A DNA stretch of 64,000 nt from Tribonema minus (Eukaryota; Sar; Xanthophyceae; Tribonematales; Tribonemataceae): assembly GCA_017506865.1 (NCBI GenBank), contig JAFCMP010000032.1:384266-448265 (forward strand). The letters are read 5' to 3'. The notes under the pieces were generated by a model. The model saw nothing but the letters and a program-made list of their open reading frames with translations. It ran no database searches and had not been told where the DNA came from. The translations under genes were made by a program, and so were the position numbers. Positions 22,301 through 33,100 of the stretch are shown in pieces; within the stretch, counting starts at the first letter, position 1; each line of letters starts with the position of its first letter.

Positions 22301-25300
22301 CGGGGCGTTTACTTTTGTTGTGAAGACTTGACCACAGCAATGTTGCAGCTGCAAAAGAAAGGCATTAAGACGGCAGTTGTCTGAGCAATGCTCACACACC
22401 AGGCTCACAATCGCTTCTGCAGTAGATATGTGACTGCTTGTGCGTATCATGTGCTGACGATGTATGTCCATGACGAGCAGGGGGGGCGCAGAAAAGGCCC
22501 CAACAGCACCCAGAGCGCGTTGCGGAGCGCTGAGCACTGTGACAGGCATAACACGCTGGCGATCGCGCCTGCTGCAATGTCATTGCAAGCGCCGCCATGA
22601 TAATTCATTAGGTACCCCCACACAGCAGCGGCTTCTTAGGAAACATGGCGCACTGCAGACCGGTCTCTGAGCAGTTACTCGTGTGCCGGAGCTGCGTCAA
22701 ATGTGTAAGGCATGCATTCTGATCACACATCCATAAGAGCCTCATCCATGGCCCCCTAAAATCAATCAAGGTTGCGCAGAAGGGGGGGGGGGGGGGGGGG
22801 GGGGATGTGTGGTGATCACAAGCTCAGGGTGATCGCAGCTGTTCTGCACAAAGTGCTTATTGCTGAGCACTCTGTCGACTTGCAGGTGCAGGCATGTACG
22901 CGCCTCTTTTGCAGCCCCGCCTGTGACCTCATTGAGGTCGTACAGGAGGGGTGGTGGGGGGGGCTTTGTGTCGCTGAGCACTATTTCGAACTGCAGGGGT
23001 GAGTATGTCTGTACGTACTCACCTCCTTGAGAGCCGCGCCCAGGACCTCATCTAGGTCGCGCAGGAGGGGGGGGAGGCTGCACTTACGGTAACCAAATGC
23101 AGGATGTACTTCAAGATGTATGTTACTGAGCACTGCAGTGTATGCTGCCGCAGAGGTAGACTTGAAGTACCATGTACCCATGTACTCACCTCCTTGAAAG
23201 CCCCGCCCATGACCTCATCTATATCGCGCAGCAGGGGGAGGGTGGTAATATGATGCTGAGCACTGTGTCAAACTGCAGAGGTAGGTGTTTTTACTCACCT
23301 CTTTCAGGGCCCCACCCATGACGTCATCGAGATCGCGCAGGAGGGGGGAGGCGGCATGTTCAGTAATTAAATGCAGCACGTACTTCAAGAAGTGTGCTGT
23401 CGAGCACTGCAGTGAGACGGCAGGGGCAGGTGTGTACTCACTTCTTTCAGAGCGCCGCCCATGACCTCATCTAGATCACGCAGTAGGGGGAGGGGGGCGC
23501 CCCACAGCGTGCGCTGCCCGACCACGCGGCGCCGCAGCTCGCTTAGCATGCCCGCACACGACGTGTCCTTCACGGCTCTCAACCCCTGAGCAGAGCCAAT
23601 CACAGGCAATGCAGGAGCGAGAGGTGTGATGTGTCATGCTCGCCTCGTGATGAATGCGATACGTGGGCGGATCGCTGGAGACAAACACGTAGTTGTGTTC
23701 ATTACGGCACTGACTGCAGATAGGTGAAGAATATATCGGACAGCATGCCCGCGCGCGACGTGTCCTTCACGGCTCTCAACCCCTGCGCAAGCAACACGCA
23801 ATGCAGAGAGTGTTTCTACACGGTACAGTCACCTCCACACGCGGCACAATGACAGTTGTATGTCCATCACGGCGGTGAGCGAAGATGGGTAAAGAACGCA
23901 TGTCACAGCGGAGAGGTGCTGCGGAAAATGGCATTGATCCAGATTCGCCTGCCTTGCTTTGCAAAGATGCAGCCCCTGCTGAATGCGCCAAGAGTGACTG
24001 TTCATATGAGGCGGGGAGAGGCGCCCACGAATCACGTGATCCTTGCGCAAAGGCGGGCGATGCTGCCATGTCGCTCACGTGTCATGCCATGCGCTTATGA
24101 ACGACCGACATTTGCCAAGCGTCAGATTCTAACCCCACTTGCATACATAGTCCAAAGAAGTACTTCACACAATCATTGAATGATCTGAACAGCATGCGTA
24201 TGCCGAACATGAAGGTGTTACCTTAGACCCTGTCTTGGTCAATAGCAGCTTCAGCTCCTTGGACCTCAGACATTCGCCGAGAGCGGACAACACTTGCTCC
24301 AACTCCAATCCTTGACCTGTCACTCCCTGCACAGCGATGCAACATTCGTTGAGGTGCAGAGAGTGTCAATGTGATGTCAGGGCGGTGCTGGAAAGCTCAA
24401 TGATTGCAATGTTTGTGACACACTAAAGTCACGCGAACTGCAATGTTTGTGGAGTACTCAAGTAGACTCTCCGATAGCTGACAACACCTGCTCCAACCCC
24501 AATCCCTGGCCGGTCACGCCCTGCACAGCAGTGAGAAGTTCACTGAGGTGCAGTGACTATCCGTGCAATGGCAGGGTGGCGCTGTGACGCACGCGAACTG
24601 CAATGCTTGTGGAATACTCAAGTCTACTCTGATGTACGACGTTATGTCTGGGGGGTGATGGTGCCTGTCAGCAACAGCATAGTACAAGAAAGAGAGAACA
24701 TGGCGGACAAGTGACCTCTGCAACAAAGGCCATACCATACCATACCATACCATACTATGGAACTTTCCATGTGCCACTAGGCCAAGGCTGACTCTAAATG
24801 TAGAGCGGGGCATGCAGTTGGAAACCACAAGTCTTTACCAGTAAGTGGTGTCCTCTACAGCATAAACGTCACACGTTCCAGCGTGGACGTCATATGTTCC
24901 AGCATTGCGCACGCACATGGGTGCACGCAACGATCAACCAATGCCTGGGGATTCCCGCCGCGTTGGTGGCCTCATACAATATGAGGGTGCAGCATAGGAG
25001 CGTGGACACAACATCGCACAGCTACATGCAGCAACACACACTGTCTGATGTTGTTGCTTGCTGTGGTACGCTGAAATACGCTGAAATAACCTCACAACTT
25101 CAAGACGTACCTACATGGGCAAACACACCTGTGGGTACGTTGAACCTTATAACTTCCAGATATACCTACGTTGCTGCTTGCCTTGGGTTCGTTGAACCTC
25201 ACAACTTCAACACGCACCCACACGGGCAAACACAACAAGCAGTGACCTGTGGCAACGGCGACACAAACCCAGCGGCCGCCAGCTCATGCACCTGAAACCA

Positions 25301-28300
25301 CACAATGAGTACTGGAACGTTGCCATGTGCAGCAAACTGCAATAGTTGAAGTCCGCAATGGTTAAAGCACATGTAAGCACAGCGAAAGGGAAGAGAACTT
25401 GCCTGTGGCAACGGCGCCACGAACCCAGCACCCGCCAGCTCGTGCAATGCCTCCAGTACTTCCCCGTAGCGCTTGCAGGGGTCCTCAATAGTGCTGCGCC
25501 CGCGCCCCCCCTGTAATCCCCCCTGTAACCCCCCCTCTTGAGCACTGATGGCATCAGTACTCGCGCCCGTTTCAGAGGCGCCTGATAAGGCTGGAGCGCG
25601 TTCCGCGTCGTCCTGCGTGCGGCGCGCAATTTTCGTGGAAGATGTGCCACAATTCATGTGTACATACGGGGATCAGGTGTAGGATGGGTGCTTTTGCAGG
25701 CCTCTGGGGGAAGCCGGCAGCGTGCCCAACCGCGTGTCGTGCTGATAGCCCATGAGGGATATGGCACAGTTGCAGCAAATGTGATAGCTGGTAGGCAGAT
25801 TCGGATACATACCTACAGTGTTTGCGGCACAAAGTATACATCTTGCAAGGCCATGATTGTCTGACATATCTCGTATGTCATGCATGTGGGCAGGACAATA
25901 CTGATTCCATGGTGTGAACGCAGTCATAGTGCTGCACAAGTCACAACACAAATCTTGTACACAGAGTCCATGAGCCACGCGGTTTAGCCCTAACCCTAAC
26001 CCTAATTCGCACTTCCCCAGCTGAAGCTAGATCATGAGGCTTGCTCATCAGGTTGCCATAAAGGCTGGACCCAGCGAAGCCCGACAAGTGTGTGCGTCGC
26101 AGCTGCGCATGCAGGCATTCGACAGACCCACAGCCTTCGTGCTCATTGCTCAGCAGCAGCGGACAGACGCGCGTGCCGTCGGCAGCTTGAAAAGCACAGA
26201 GGCTGGCGCCAGTCGTAGGGATGCAAACATTGCTGCACATGGCGTACTGACATCAGATGTCCAAGCCTCCCTGAGGCCCTGCTTTGCACATCAGGATCTT
26301 TCAGTCATGACCGTGAATAGGAATTAGGAGTTCGGGCAAAACTTGACTGCAACAGTGGACTTGAAGTTCATATGTACGCACCACATCAGGGTCGCAGTCT
26401 TGCTCTTGTCGCTGGCGCTGCCTCAGAAGCCAGCCTGGTATGTCATTGCTGACCTGTGATGTCACGCACGGGAGGGGGGGGGTGTAGGCATGCATTAAGA
26501 GTACAGGGGTCTATATGAATTTGTTGAGACAAAAAAAAAAATCATTCCTATGGCAGCAATGTCTGAGAAATAGAGCACCGTTGCAAGAGGAGGTACCCAA
26601 GCAGATCAGCTGATGCATGTCTGATTCAAAGTCGCCGCACTCGAATGCTAAAGAAGCAGTACTGTCATGTCCTGTGTACTCCTGTTGAAACACGCATAGT
26701 AGAGACGACGGGCTAACGCAAGCAGGGCCGTGTGTGCATGTTTCAGCTGCTAATAGCAGCGAACATCGTGACAGTCCTCATGGAACGCGGAACCTCTGCT
26801 CCAGTTCCTTCTCATTGACACCGGCGGTTGGTCCTTCCGTTGCAGCGCAAAATATAGGGTCACATGCAGGCTGAGTGTTCGCATATAGCTGGCAACAGAG
26901 TCGCCTACGTATACGACAGAGTAACCCAATACGAATCCGCTCGCCAGACTCATTGACGGGCTGCACGAGCGATGAGTCATGAGTCAAGTGATGAGTCGCT
27001 TTCTGCCCCTAGCATCAGATCCACAGTGATGCAGCCTCCCTTCCTGAGGTGCTGGAAGTATGCGCTGTCATCACCGGTTGTATGTGCATACATGTATACT
27101 TCAAAGTATAACTATATCCCTACAGGTTGACCATAATAAGATGTATACATACCCTACAGCTTTGACCATTACCCCATGATGGCTGGGCCCCCTGATGCGA
27201 GTGAGTATGTTGTGGTCGCTGTGATAGGGAGTTTAATGTTGTCGAGGGCAGCGTGCACTTGAAACACTTCAGAATTTTCGAGTGCTGCAGTCATTGCGCA
27301 ATCCGAGGAAAAACAGATGGGCTTTCCCGCGCCCCATGCTGAAGGACTTTGAACAAGTACATGGCAGCACATGCAGAGTTCATGACTGTACGACATTGTG
27401 TATATAGCCTCTGCTAGCAAGTTTAACATCATCACCTCAGCATGTCTGCGCCCTATTCAAAATAGATTCCAGTCACCTCCTCATAGCCCAGCATCGAGTC
27501 CACCCTGAACCAGGGCCCCCTCCGGTGCTGTTGTAACAGGGGGGAGCCCGTTTGCAACTCCACATCTCTTAGTTGAGTGCTGCTACAACCGCACAATTCA
27601 AGAGACATCTTTCCGGCACTCCAAGCTTCAGAACTCAGATCAAGTACATCATAGTCACCTCCTCGTAGCCCAGCATCGAGTCCACCCTAAACCAGGGCCC
27701 CCTCCGGAGCTGCAGGCGCGCGTACAGCCCTCTCGCCGCGCGTGACAGTCCCGCAAACGCGCCCGCCAGCGCCCTTTCCCGCAGCGTAAAGAGGGCCGCG
27801 TAGTCGCGGCGGTCGCGCAGGACGCCGGCGAGCACGCCTGCGCGGAGGAACGTCACATGTTGAAGTATTTCATAGCTCGATGCAAGAGGGCGGCGAGGTC
27901 ACCGCGGTCGTGCAGGACGCCGGCGAGCACGCCTGTGCGCAGGGGTGTCACATGTTGAAGTGTTTTATGGCTCGATGCAAGAGGGCGGCGAGGTTACCGC
28001 GGACGGCCGGCGAGCACGCCTGCGCGCAGGAGTGTCACATGTTGAAGTAGTTCAGGGACCGATGCCAGCGCTTGCATTGGCGCAAAGTCGCTACGGCTCA
28101 GTGGCGGCGCCATTCCAGTGTGTGCCGCGCGCTCCGTTGAGTCAGCAGATTGCGTACAGCAGCAACGCACGATGCACGCCGACTTCTTGGGAGCGCAATG
28201 AGCATGGGTTGCGTCGCGACCATTACGAGTGCCAAGTCGTTTAAAGCGATGCTTTGGCGCTGCTGCTCTCAAGCGACGCCCTCATGTCAGCTCAGCGTTG

Positions 28301-29945
28301 ATGAGGGTCAGCTGCCTATTCCATGGTGAATACTTCTATGTCACCGCAACTCACAGTTTGACAGCTGGCGCTCAGCCAGTTTGAGGTCGTCACAACTGCT
28401 GGGCTGCTGCTGAGCTATGCCCCATGGCGTCGGAAACGATGCCATAGCCTTCTAGTCGATTCACACCGCAGTGTGGGGTACCATGCCGCGACTGCAGCTT
28501 AAGGCGTACATTAGAGGCCGTGCCCTCTGGTGATGACCACTGCGTATTCTCAGATGTGGGCTTCACGACATCACACAACACGTGTGCCGCTAGCATTGCA
28601 AGCGCTTCGCCCTTGGGTACATGTGTAGCTTTGGCACCTCGGAGACATTCCACGAGAATAGACGACAGCGTTGCCTGCATGATTTGCACCGCACCAGCAC
28701 GCAAAAAGGTGCACTTGTGATGTGGCTGAGGCACAGACACGGCGAAGAGCTTCGGTGAGTCTCCCGACCACAGCCCTAACAAGTTGCAGAGGTACGTATC
28801 TGCCATTCACAATCGAGTACGCTGCAAACGCCACATGCAACTGAAACTCACCTTCAAAGTGTCTGAGGTATGCGGAGCGAACATCCTCCACGCCCTGCCA
28901 CGGTACCGGCGCATTCAGCTGCTCCAACGCGGCATCCACGCTCGCCTCCGTGATCTCTCCTGCGCCATCAACTTCCTCTGCGCACAAGCCTCCGGCAAGA
29001 GCAGCTGCTGCTGCCATCGCCTGCGCAGCCTGCGCGTGCTCCTTGATGTCATGACATGCGTCACCGCCTGCAGATGGTGACAACGCAGTTGGCGCTGCTG
29101 CCTTGCGAGAGCCCTGGCCTCCTCCTGCGTCACCCGAGCAGCTGTGCTCGTGGCTCTGCTGCGCCTGCGCCGAGCGGTACGACTGCAGCGACTCCTGGAG
29201 CGCAGCCCTCAGATCCGCTTCCTCCTGGCCGTCCAAGCTCTCCTCGCGCTCCGCGCTGTCGCGCAATCGCGACGGGGGGCTTCGGCACAATGGTGTTTGG
29301 CTGTCGCCCACTGCGTCGTTGGCGCGCAGTGTTTGGGGACGTTGTGACATGGAGGTTGTTGCTGAGGCTGCTGCTGCGGCTCCCGACTCCTCGTCTGAAT
29401 CTAGTATCTCTATGCTCTCTATTGGTGTAGCCGGCTGGCCTGAGAATGCTGTCATCCGCGAGCCAGGGGTAACTGGTGGGGAGGGGCAGCAGGGCATTCT
29501 TTCTCCGGGCGCTCCGATGCGAGCGTTGCAGGAGGATGAGGTCTGAGGCAAAGGCCGCTTCCTGCTGACCGCCGTTGCTGCAGAAGCCTGCGACAAAACA
29601 AACAACAGAGTGCATGGGTGAGCGTTTTTGACAGCAATCGTTTTCATCACGATGCTAGACATGCAGTTTGTCACTGTGGTCAACATATATGAGACGTACT
29701 TGAACTGAGCAGGACCAGGGGCGCCTGTCGACGGCAGATGCATTGCGGCTTTGGCTTGAACCACATGATGTTACTGATGAGGTCTCGCTGCACTCAGCCA
29801 GTCTGCTTACCTCGCCAGCAGCTGTAGCAGCGGCTGCCGATCCTTGGAGCTTGTCGGCATCGCCTCGCGTGCAGTGATCCGTGGCGTCTGGATTTTGCAG
29901 AGGTGGCCTGTTACGCTTCAGTTTGAGCTTGTCCCTGTTGCCCAT
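9108..29945 (-). CDS. FAN1: FAN1-like structure-specific nuclease (VRR-NUC)
   Basis: Seventeen exons (29811..29945, 28852..29587, 27659..27837, 25403..25612, 24222..24326, 23442..23585, 21736..21998, 20090..20203, 19075..19315, 18215..18475, 16196..16279, 14528..15460, 13425..13536, 12430..12599, 11685..11855, 9947..10561, 9108..9248) join in frame throughout to about 1537 residues, against 1017 in human FAN1. FAN1 repairs DNA crosslinks and flaps in the nucleus. Family blocks appear in order: LRRGPWFRVDSMLGYEE, HELAGAGFVAPLP, SRLFRRALRLHYMT, WPAFAHRDQFLRWE, FLLQLDAGWVL, RRGRYWDRLTVDL, GRRLNCSVGVKSRF, SWHCEGGPLRALFPLLMWD, APFQDAPLDLD. The nuclease core is GGGLPDLLLL plus FVEVKGPNDRLSH. The N-terminus has a SUMO- and a ubiquitin-interacting motif. 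Many exons carry Ala/Ser/Gly insertions. About 25 residues of the normal region between exons 7 and 8 are missing; a further exon near 20.63 kb is possible. Confidence 0.9.
9484..9558 (-). repeat. Introner-like element, copy in FAN1 intron 16
   Basis: On the minus (gene) strand it reads GGAAACGAATCAAAAGATCG, then TAGAGCTCTAGGTGACAAGG, then TGGTTAGCCGCAAGTGCCTT. It is sense-oriented in its host intron and matches the copies near 31.4, 41.8 and 45.1 kb. Confidence 0.85.
11550..11750. repeat. Tandem copy of FAN1 exon 15 3' end
   Basis: The exon end plus donor (11685-11750) and adjoining intron are copied about 103 bases away at 11582-11645. The copy keeps the CTGGACAGCAGGCA, GGCGGCGGACT and GACAAGCAG|GTGCGTC blocks but is frame-disrupted. 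Confidence 0.8.
11995..12480. repeat. Copy of FAN1 exon 14 3' end
   Basis: About 135 bases around the donor of exon 14 (12350-12480) recur in diverged form at 11995-12130. They share GCTCATCTCTCAGACC and, on the minus strand, GACGCGCATTACAGCGAG|GT against AATGCGCACTATGGAGAG|GT. Confidence 0.8.
12540..12770. repeat. Copy of FAN1 exon 14 5' end
   Basis: The acceptor and first codons of exon 14 (12540-12610) recur upstream in the intron at about 12690-12765. The minus-strand copy reads AG|ACGTGTTCCAG followed by a disrupted version of the PFQDAP codons. Confidence 0.8.
13199..13480. repeat. Copy of FAN1 exon 13 3' end
   Basis: The exon end with donor at 13401-13480 recurs at 13199-13291, including TCACCCGGCACGTCCATGTA and CGCGCGCAGC. 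A 15-base A run has been gained in the copy. Confidence 0.85.
15395..15595. repeat. Copy of FAN1 exon 12 5' end
   Basis: The first 70 bases of exon 12 and its acceptor (15395-15470) are repeated at 15512-15590. GAGCGTCAGGGCCAGCCGCG is unchanged, and the copy decays further into the exon. Confidence 0.85.
15598..15640 (-). repeat. Introner-like element, short copy in FAN1 intron 11
   Basis: The minus strand reads ATGGAAACGAATCAAAAACC and GAGAGCTCTAGGTGACA. It is a truncated sense-oriented relative of the copy at 9484-9558, abutting the duplicated exon 12 edge. Confidence 0.75.
16306..16338. repeat. (CAG)11 trinucleotide tract in FAN1 intron 10
   Basis: Eleven uninterrupted CAG units on the plus strand (CTG on the gene strand), starting 27 bases upstream of the exon 11 acceptor. 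Confidence 0.9.
16721..16741. repeat. Interstitial telomere-like tract
   Basis: TTAGGG in three and a half tandem units inside a FAN1 intron. Confidence 0.85.
17218..18265. repeat. Array of six degenerate copies of FAN1 exon 10 3' end
   Basis: The true exon end (18215-18265; LEQARRYGEAVTLLTQ then GT) recurs in the downstream intron at about 18045-18105, 17935-17985, 17840-17875, 17655-17715, 17445-17495 and 17220-17275. Each copy keeps a version of ACTTCAACTCACCTGTGTGA plus GGAGCGTC. Two copies contain telomere-like CCCTAACCCTAA tracts (17875-17894 and 17983-18005). Confidence 0.85.
18919..18947. repeat. Interstitial telomere-like tract
   Basis: Imperfect CCCTAA units (TTAACCCTAACCCTAACTAT and CCCTAA) in a FAN1 intron, about 130 bases from the exon 9 donor. 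Confidence 0.8.
19205..19610. repeat. Copies of FAN1 exon 9 5' end
   Basis: The acceptor and about 80 bases of exon 9 recur in the upstream intron, around 19330-19445 and 19455-19570. The copies share GCGAGCGCTGCC and GCTGA(C/T)TT(C/G)GC, and the region between units resembles CACCTCAAATGCGCCTGCTC. Confidence 0.8.
20064..20080. repeat. Interstitial telomere-like tract beside a donor site
   Basis: CTAACCCTAACCCTAAAG lies nine bases inside the intron after the exon 8 donor of FAN1. Confidence 0.8.
22905..23470. repeat. Copies of FAN1 exon 6 3' end
   Basis: The exon end (LLRDLDEVMGGALKE then GTGAGT) recurs downstream at about 23290-23345, 23180-23240, 23020-23075 and 22910-22950. Copies keep CTCATCTAGATCGCGCAGGAGGGG-like sequence and a TACTCACCTC donor on the plus strand. 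Confidence 0.85.
23560..23785. repeat. Copy of FAN1 exon 6 5' end
   Basis: The first codons of exon 6 with the acceptor (about 23545-23590) recur at 23742-23786, sharing ACGTGTCCTTCACGGCTCTC and AACCCCTG. Confidence 0.85.
24280..24535. repeat. Copy of FAN1 exon 5 5' end
   Basis: Acceptor and first 45 bases of exon 5 (24282-24335) recur at 24475-24530, sharing CACTTGCTCCAACTCCAATC-like and CCCTGCACAGC sequence. Confidence 0.85.
24730..24756. repeat. (CCATA)n microsatellite
   Basis: Five tandem CCATA units in FAN1 intron 4.. 3 region (gene orientation minus). Confidence 0.9.
25240..25440. repeat. Copy of FAN1 exon 4 3' end
   Basis: The end of exon 4 (25403-25440; LAGAGFVAPLPQ) is repeated at 25243-25290 as a readable LAAAGFVSPLPQ. 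The real exon has a GC donor; the copy has GT. Confidence 0.85.
25986..26006. repeat. Interstitial telomere-like tract
   Basis: GCCCTAACCCTAACCCTAAT in FAN1 intron 3. Confidence 0.85.
27465..27740. repeat. Copy of FAN1 exon 3 3' end
   Basis: About 60 bases of the exon end and donor (27650-27715) recur at 27470-27528, with CCCAGCATCGAGTCCACCCT and CAGGGCCCCCTCCGG conserved. Confidence 0.9.
27800..28055. repeat. Two copies of FAN1 exon 3 5' end
   Basis: The acceptor region and first 50 bases of exon 3 recur at about 27885-27955 and 27980-28045, each carrying GCGAGCACGCCTG, GTGTCACATGTTGAAG and CTCGATGCAAGAGGGCGGCG. Confidence 0.9.
28852..29587 (-). other. FAN1: FAN1 exon 2: SIM and UIM region
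   Basis: This exon carries SIEILDSDEES (about residues 103-113), a classic SUMO-interacting core followed by acidic residues. It also carries QEEADLRAALQESLQSY (about 166-182), which fits the ubiquitin-interacting motif pattern acidic-x-hydrophobic-xx-A-xxx-S. The exon ends in PVPWQGVEDVRSAYLRHFE, the start of the conserved FAN1 body, completed by exon 3. Animal FAN1 uses a UBZ4 zinc finger for ubiquitin; none is seen here. Confidence 0.7.
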
Positions 29946-30193
29946 TGCACAGTGCTGAAGTCAGTCTCTCCTCGCCTCCTTCCTCGACTCATCTATTCGC
30001 GCGCTTTAGGGCTGAAGTTGGTAATGCAGGATCTAGGGTTCCTTCCGATGCTGAAGAAGAGAGAGAGTCAGCGCCTGAGCAGGAGCTGGAGATAAGTCCA
30101 GGCTGGAGAGGGGTGTCGCAAGCGAGGAGCGGCGATAGCATCTCGCACAGACCCAAAAGCGAGCTCGCTCACGCTAGCGTTTAAGCTGCAGCC
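29946..30193. promoter_or_regulatory. Shared 248-bp divergent promoter of FAN1 and CWC25
   Basis: The FAN1 ATG (minus, 29945) and the CWC25 ATG (plus, 30194) are 248 bases apart, so both promoters and 5' untranslated regions must lie here. No TATA box is obvious; the stretch is rich in CTC/CCT and GAG. Confidence 0.6.
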
Positions 30194-33100
30194 ATGTCTT
30201 TGGCCTTCCTGTTCAAGAAAGGATGGCACACCGCCACCATACGTAACCAGGAGAAGGTTTGGATAGCGGAGCAGAAGCATGAGGAGGAGGAGCAGAGGAT
30301 CAGGGACCTGCAAAAGCAAGTGGAAGAGGAGAGACAGGTACGCAACAGAGGCAATATGGAGCAACACAGCCTGCTGCAAACAAGTATGGACCACTTCATC
30401 CTCCTCATGTGGGAGTCTGTGCAGCCTGTTGCGGTGAAGAACTTGAGCAATGCAGCTGATCGCTTGGATATTATCCTGGTTTCGACAGTGACAGCACATG
30501 TCTGCAGATAGTGATGTGTCACTCTGCACTACCTAGTGCTCTGCCCCCTTTCTTGTTGGGATAATTTCTATCATGTCTGACCTGGGATGAGCTGCGATTT
30601 ACTGCAGGAATAACAACATATTAGACCAGGAATTTCCCTTGCAAGAATGCCTTGTCCTAGGCCCAGTAGAGAGCCCAGCAGGACACAACGTTGCTGGTTA
30701 ATATGTCCACTGCTGGCTTGCAGGGCTCCTTCCATAACCAGAGGCGGCATGAATGCTGTGTGCGGCAAATCACAGCACCACATCGTTTATCTTGCCAGCA
30801 GACTTGCATGTGTCCCGTGCTGGCATCGCGGAACGGAAGGCATGATCAGCACTCGCCTTGCTGCGCGAACCTGTTGCAGTTGCTGCAGCCCGCTTGCTGC
30901 TGTATATGCCGGCAAATCTCGGTCACGCATATGCAGCACCCATTTGCCATTGGTTCCCATTGTGCTGTCAAACTATTTTTGCTCACATTCTTGTTTGGTG
31001 GCTTGGCTTCAACATGCTCCAATGGGCACCGGTCCCTGTCACCCATCAAACTGTTGTCTTTAGCGACGAGAACGGTGGACCCTGCATGGAATCACGGTAG
31101 CGCGTCATTATGGCATTGACCAGATGCACAAGGGAGGCCATGGATGTGCTTGCGCTGACTCTGACACGCCTACGGACCGCTTTCCTGAACCCATCGCACC
31201 TCTCGCTCGCGTCTCAGATACGGGAGCTGCAGGAGCTGCAGGGGGTGACCACGAAGCGCGAGGACCGCGTGGACTGGATGTATGAGGGCGCGATGCAAGT
31301 GCGCGCGGAGACGGACGCAAAGGAGGCGGACGAGTACCTTCTGGGCAAGACGTTCAAGGGCAAGCAGGTGCGCGCCGCAACTGCCTTGTTAGGGGGTCTC
31401 AGCGAAATGCATGGAAACGAATCAAAAGATCGTAGAGCTCTAGGTGACAAGGTGTGATTGCTGCAAGTGCTTTCCATCAATGACCGGGCAGCTTTAGATT
31501 ACAAGGTGTGGTTAGCCGCAAGTGCGTTTCACCAATAACATACGCTCAGAAGCAGTGGGTGTGCTGCAAAGTGCCGCGCTGCCCGCGAAGGTGCTGGGAC
31601 GCAGTACGACAGGCTCGTGTCAGTATGCATGACGCGGCAGTTGAAGACTCCCTGTTGTCTCCGATCTGTGCACACCATGTACTGTAGCACGCATCGGCAG
31701 GCAAACCTGCGCATGGGTGCTTTTGCGACTAGGGTGTTGCTGTCACATTCGCATCTGCAGCTGTCTTCATATGATGTGGTCCTCAATAAGTACCCTTTGC
31801 TTGTGCTGCTGGCTGCTGCTGCACACGATGAGCTCAATGCTGCAGCACCTGAAGCTGCAGCAGCGTCGCGCCATTTCAGGCGTGCGTGATGCTTTTTGCT
31901 GGAACGAATGCCCGTTACATGCTCATTGCCGTTTGCGCGCTTGACGGTTACGGCAGTTACACTTTGCCGGTACGCATACCACAATACATTCACTTCTGCC
32001 AGCACACTGCATCGGTCGCCTTGATGCCTACCCTCTGCCGGTGCGGAGCAACCGGCCATTGGGCAGCAGGTCTCTACGTTGCAATACAGTACTCTTGTAA
32101 TAGTGCAACCCCCCTCAATGACCCCTGCACGCGCCGCCGCTGCCGCCGCAGGCCGGCGTGGACGAGCTCAAGGCCGCAGAAGCCAAATACGGCGGCGGCG
32201 GCCAAGCGGCGGCGGCAGCAGCGGCAGCGCCAGGTGCGCCCCCCGCGCCCAGCGCCAACGAGCTGTTCCGGCGCCTGCACGAGGACCCGATGCTGCGCAT
32301 GCGGCAGGCAGAGAAGGACGCGCGCGACAGGGTGATCGCGAACCCCCTCAAGATGACGCGCATACACGCGGAGGCGGAGCGCGCGGAGCGCGAGCGGCGC
32401 GAGGCGAAGCGTGCGCGCAGGGAGGCGCGGCGCGCCAAGAAGGCGGCGAAGAAGGCCGCGAAGAAGGCCGGCAAGAAGCGCAAGCGCGCGCGCAGCAGCA
32501 GCAGCAGCGGCAGCAGTAGCGGCGGCGGCGGCAGCTCGGGCGACGAGGGGGGCGGCAGCCAGAAGAAGAAGGCCAGGACGTCGTCCGCCGCCGCCGCTGC
32601 TGCCGCGGGCGCCACCGTTGACGATGCGGCCGGGCGCGAGCGCGGCCACTCGCGCGAAGGCGGGCGGCAGGGCAGTCGCGAACGCGGCGGCGAACGCGCG
32701 CACGCACACAGGGCTGCGCATAATGGCGACCAGCCGCGTGTTGAAGCTCGGCACCGCGACGGCGGCGGCGGCGGCCAGCGCAGGAGCCCTGAGCGCGAGC
32801 GCGGCAGGAGTGGCTATGATGATGGCCGCCACCGCAGCGCGGAGCGCAGGCATCACAGCAGCAACGACGGCAACGGCGGCGGCGGCGGCGGTGACGAGGA
32901 TGCTAACGGGCATGAGCGCCGGCGGCACGACGGTGGCGGCGACCGCAGCGAGCACAGGCAGCAGCGCTCGCGCAGCCCCAAGGCGGATGCCAAGCGCCAC
33001 CACGATGGTCATGGCGATGAGCGTCACCACCGCCGGTCGGAGCCCGCGGCGGGCGACGCGAAGGCGGAGCGTGACTCGCGATACGGCCTGATACGGCGGG

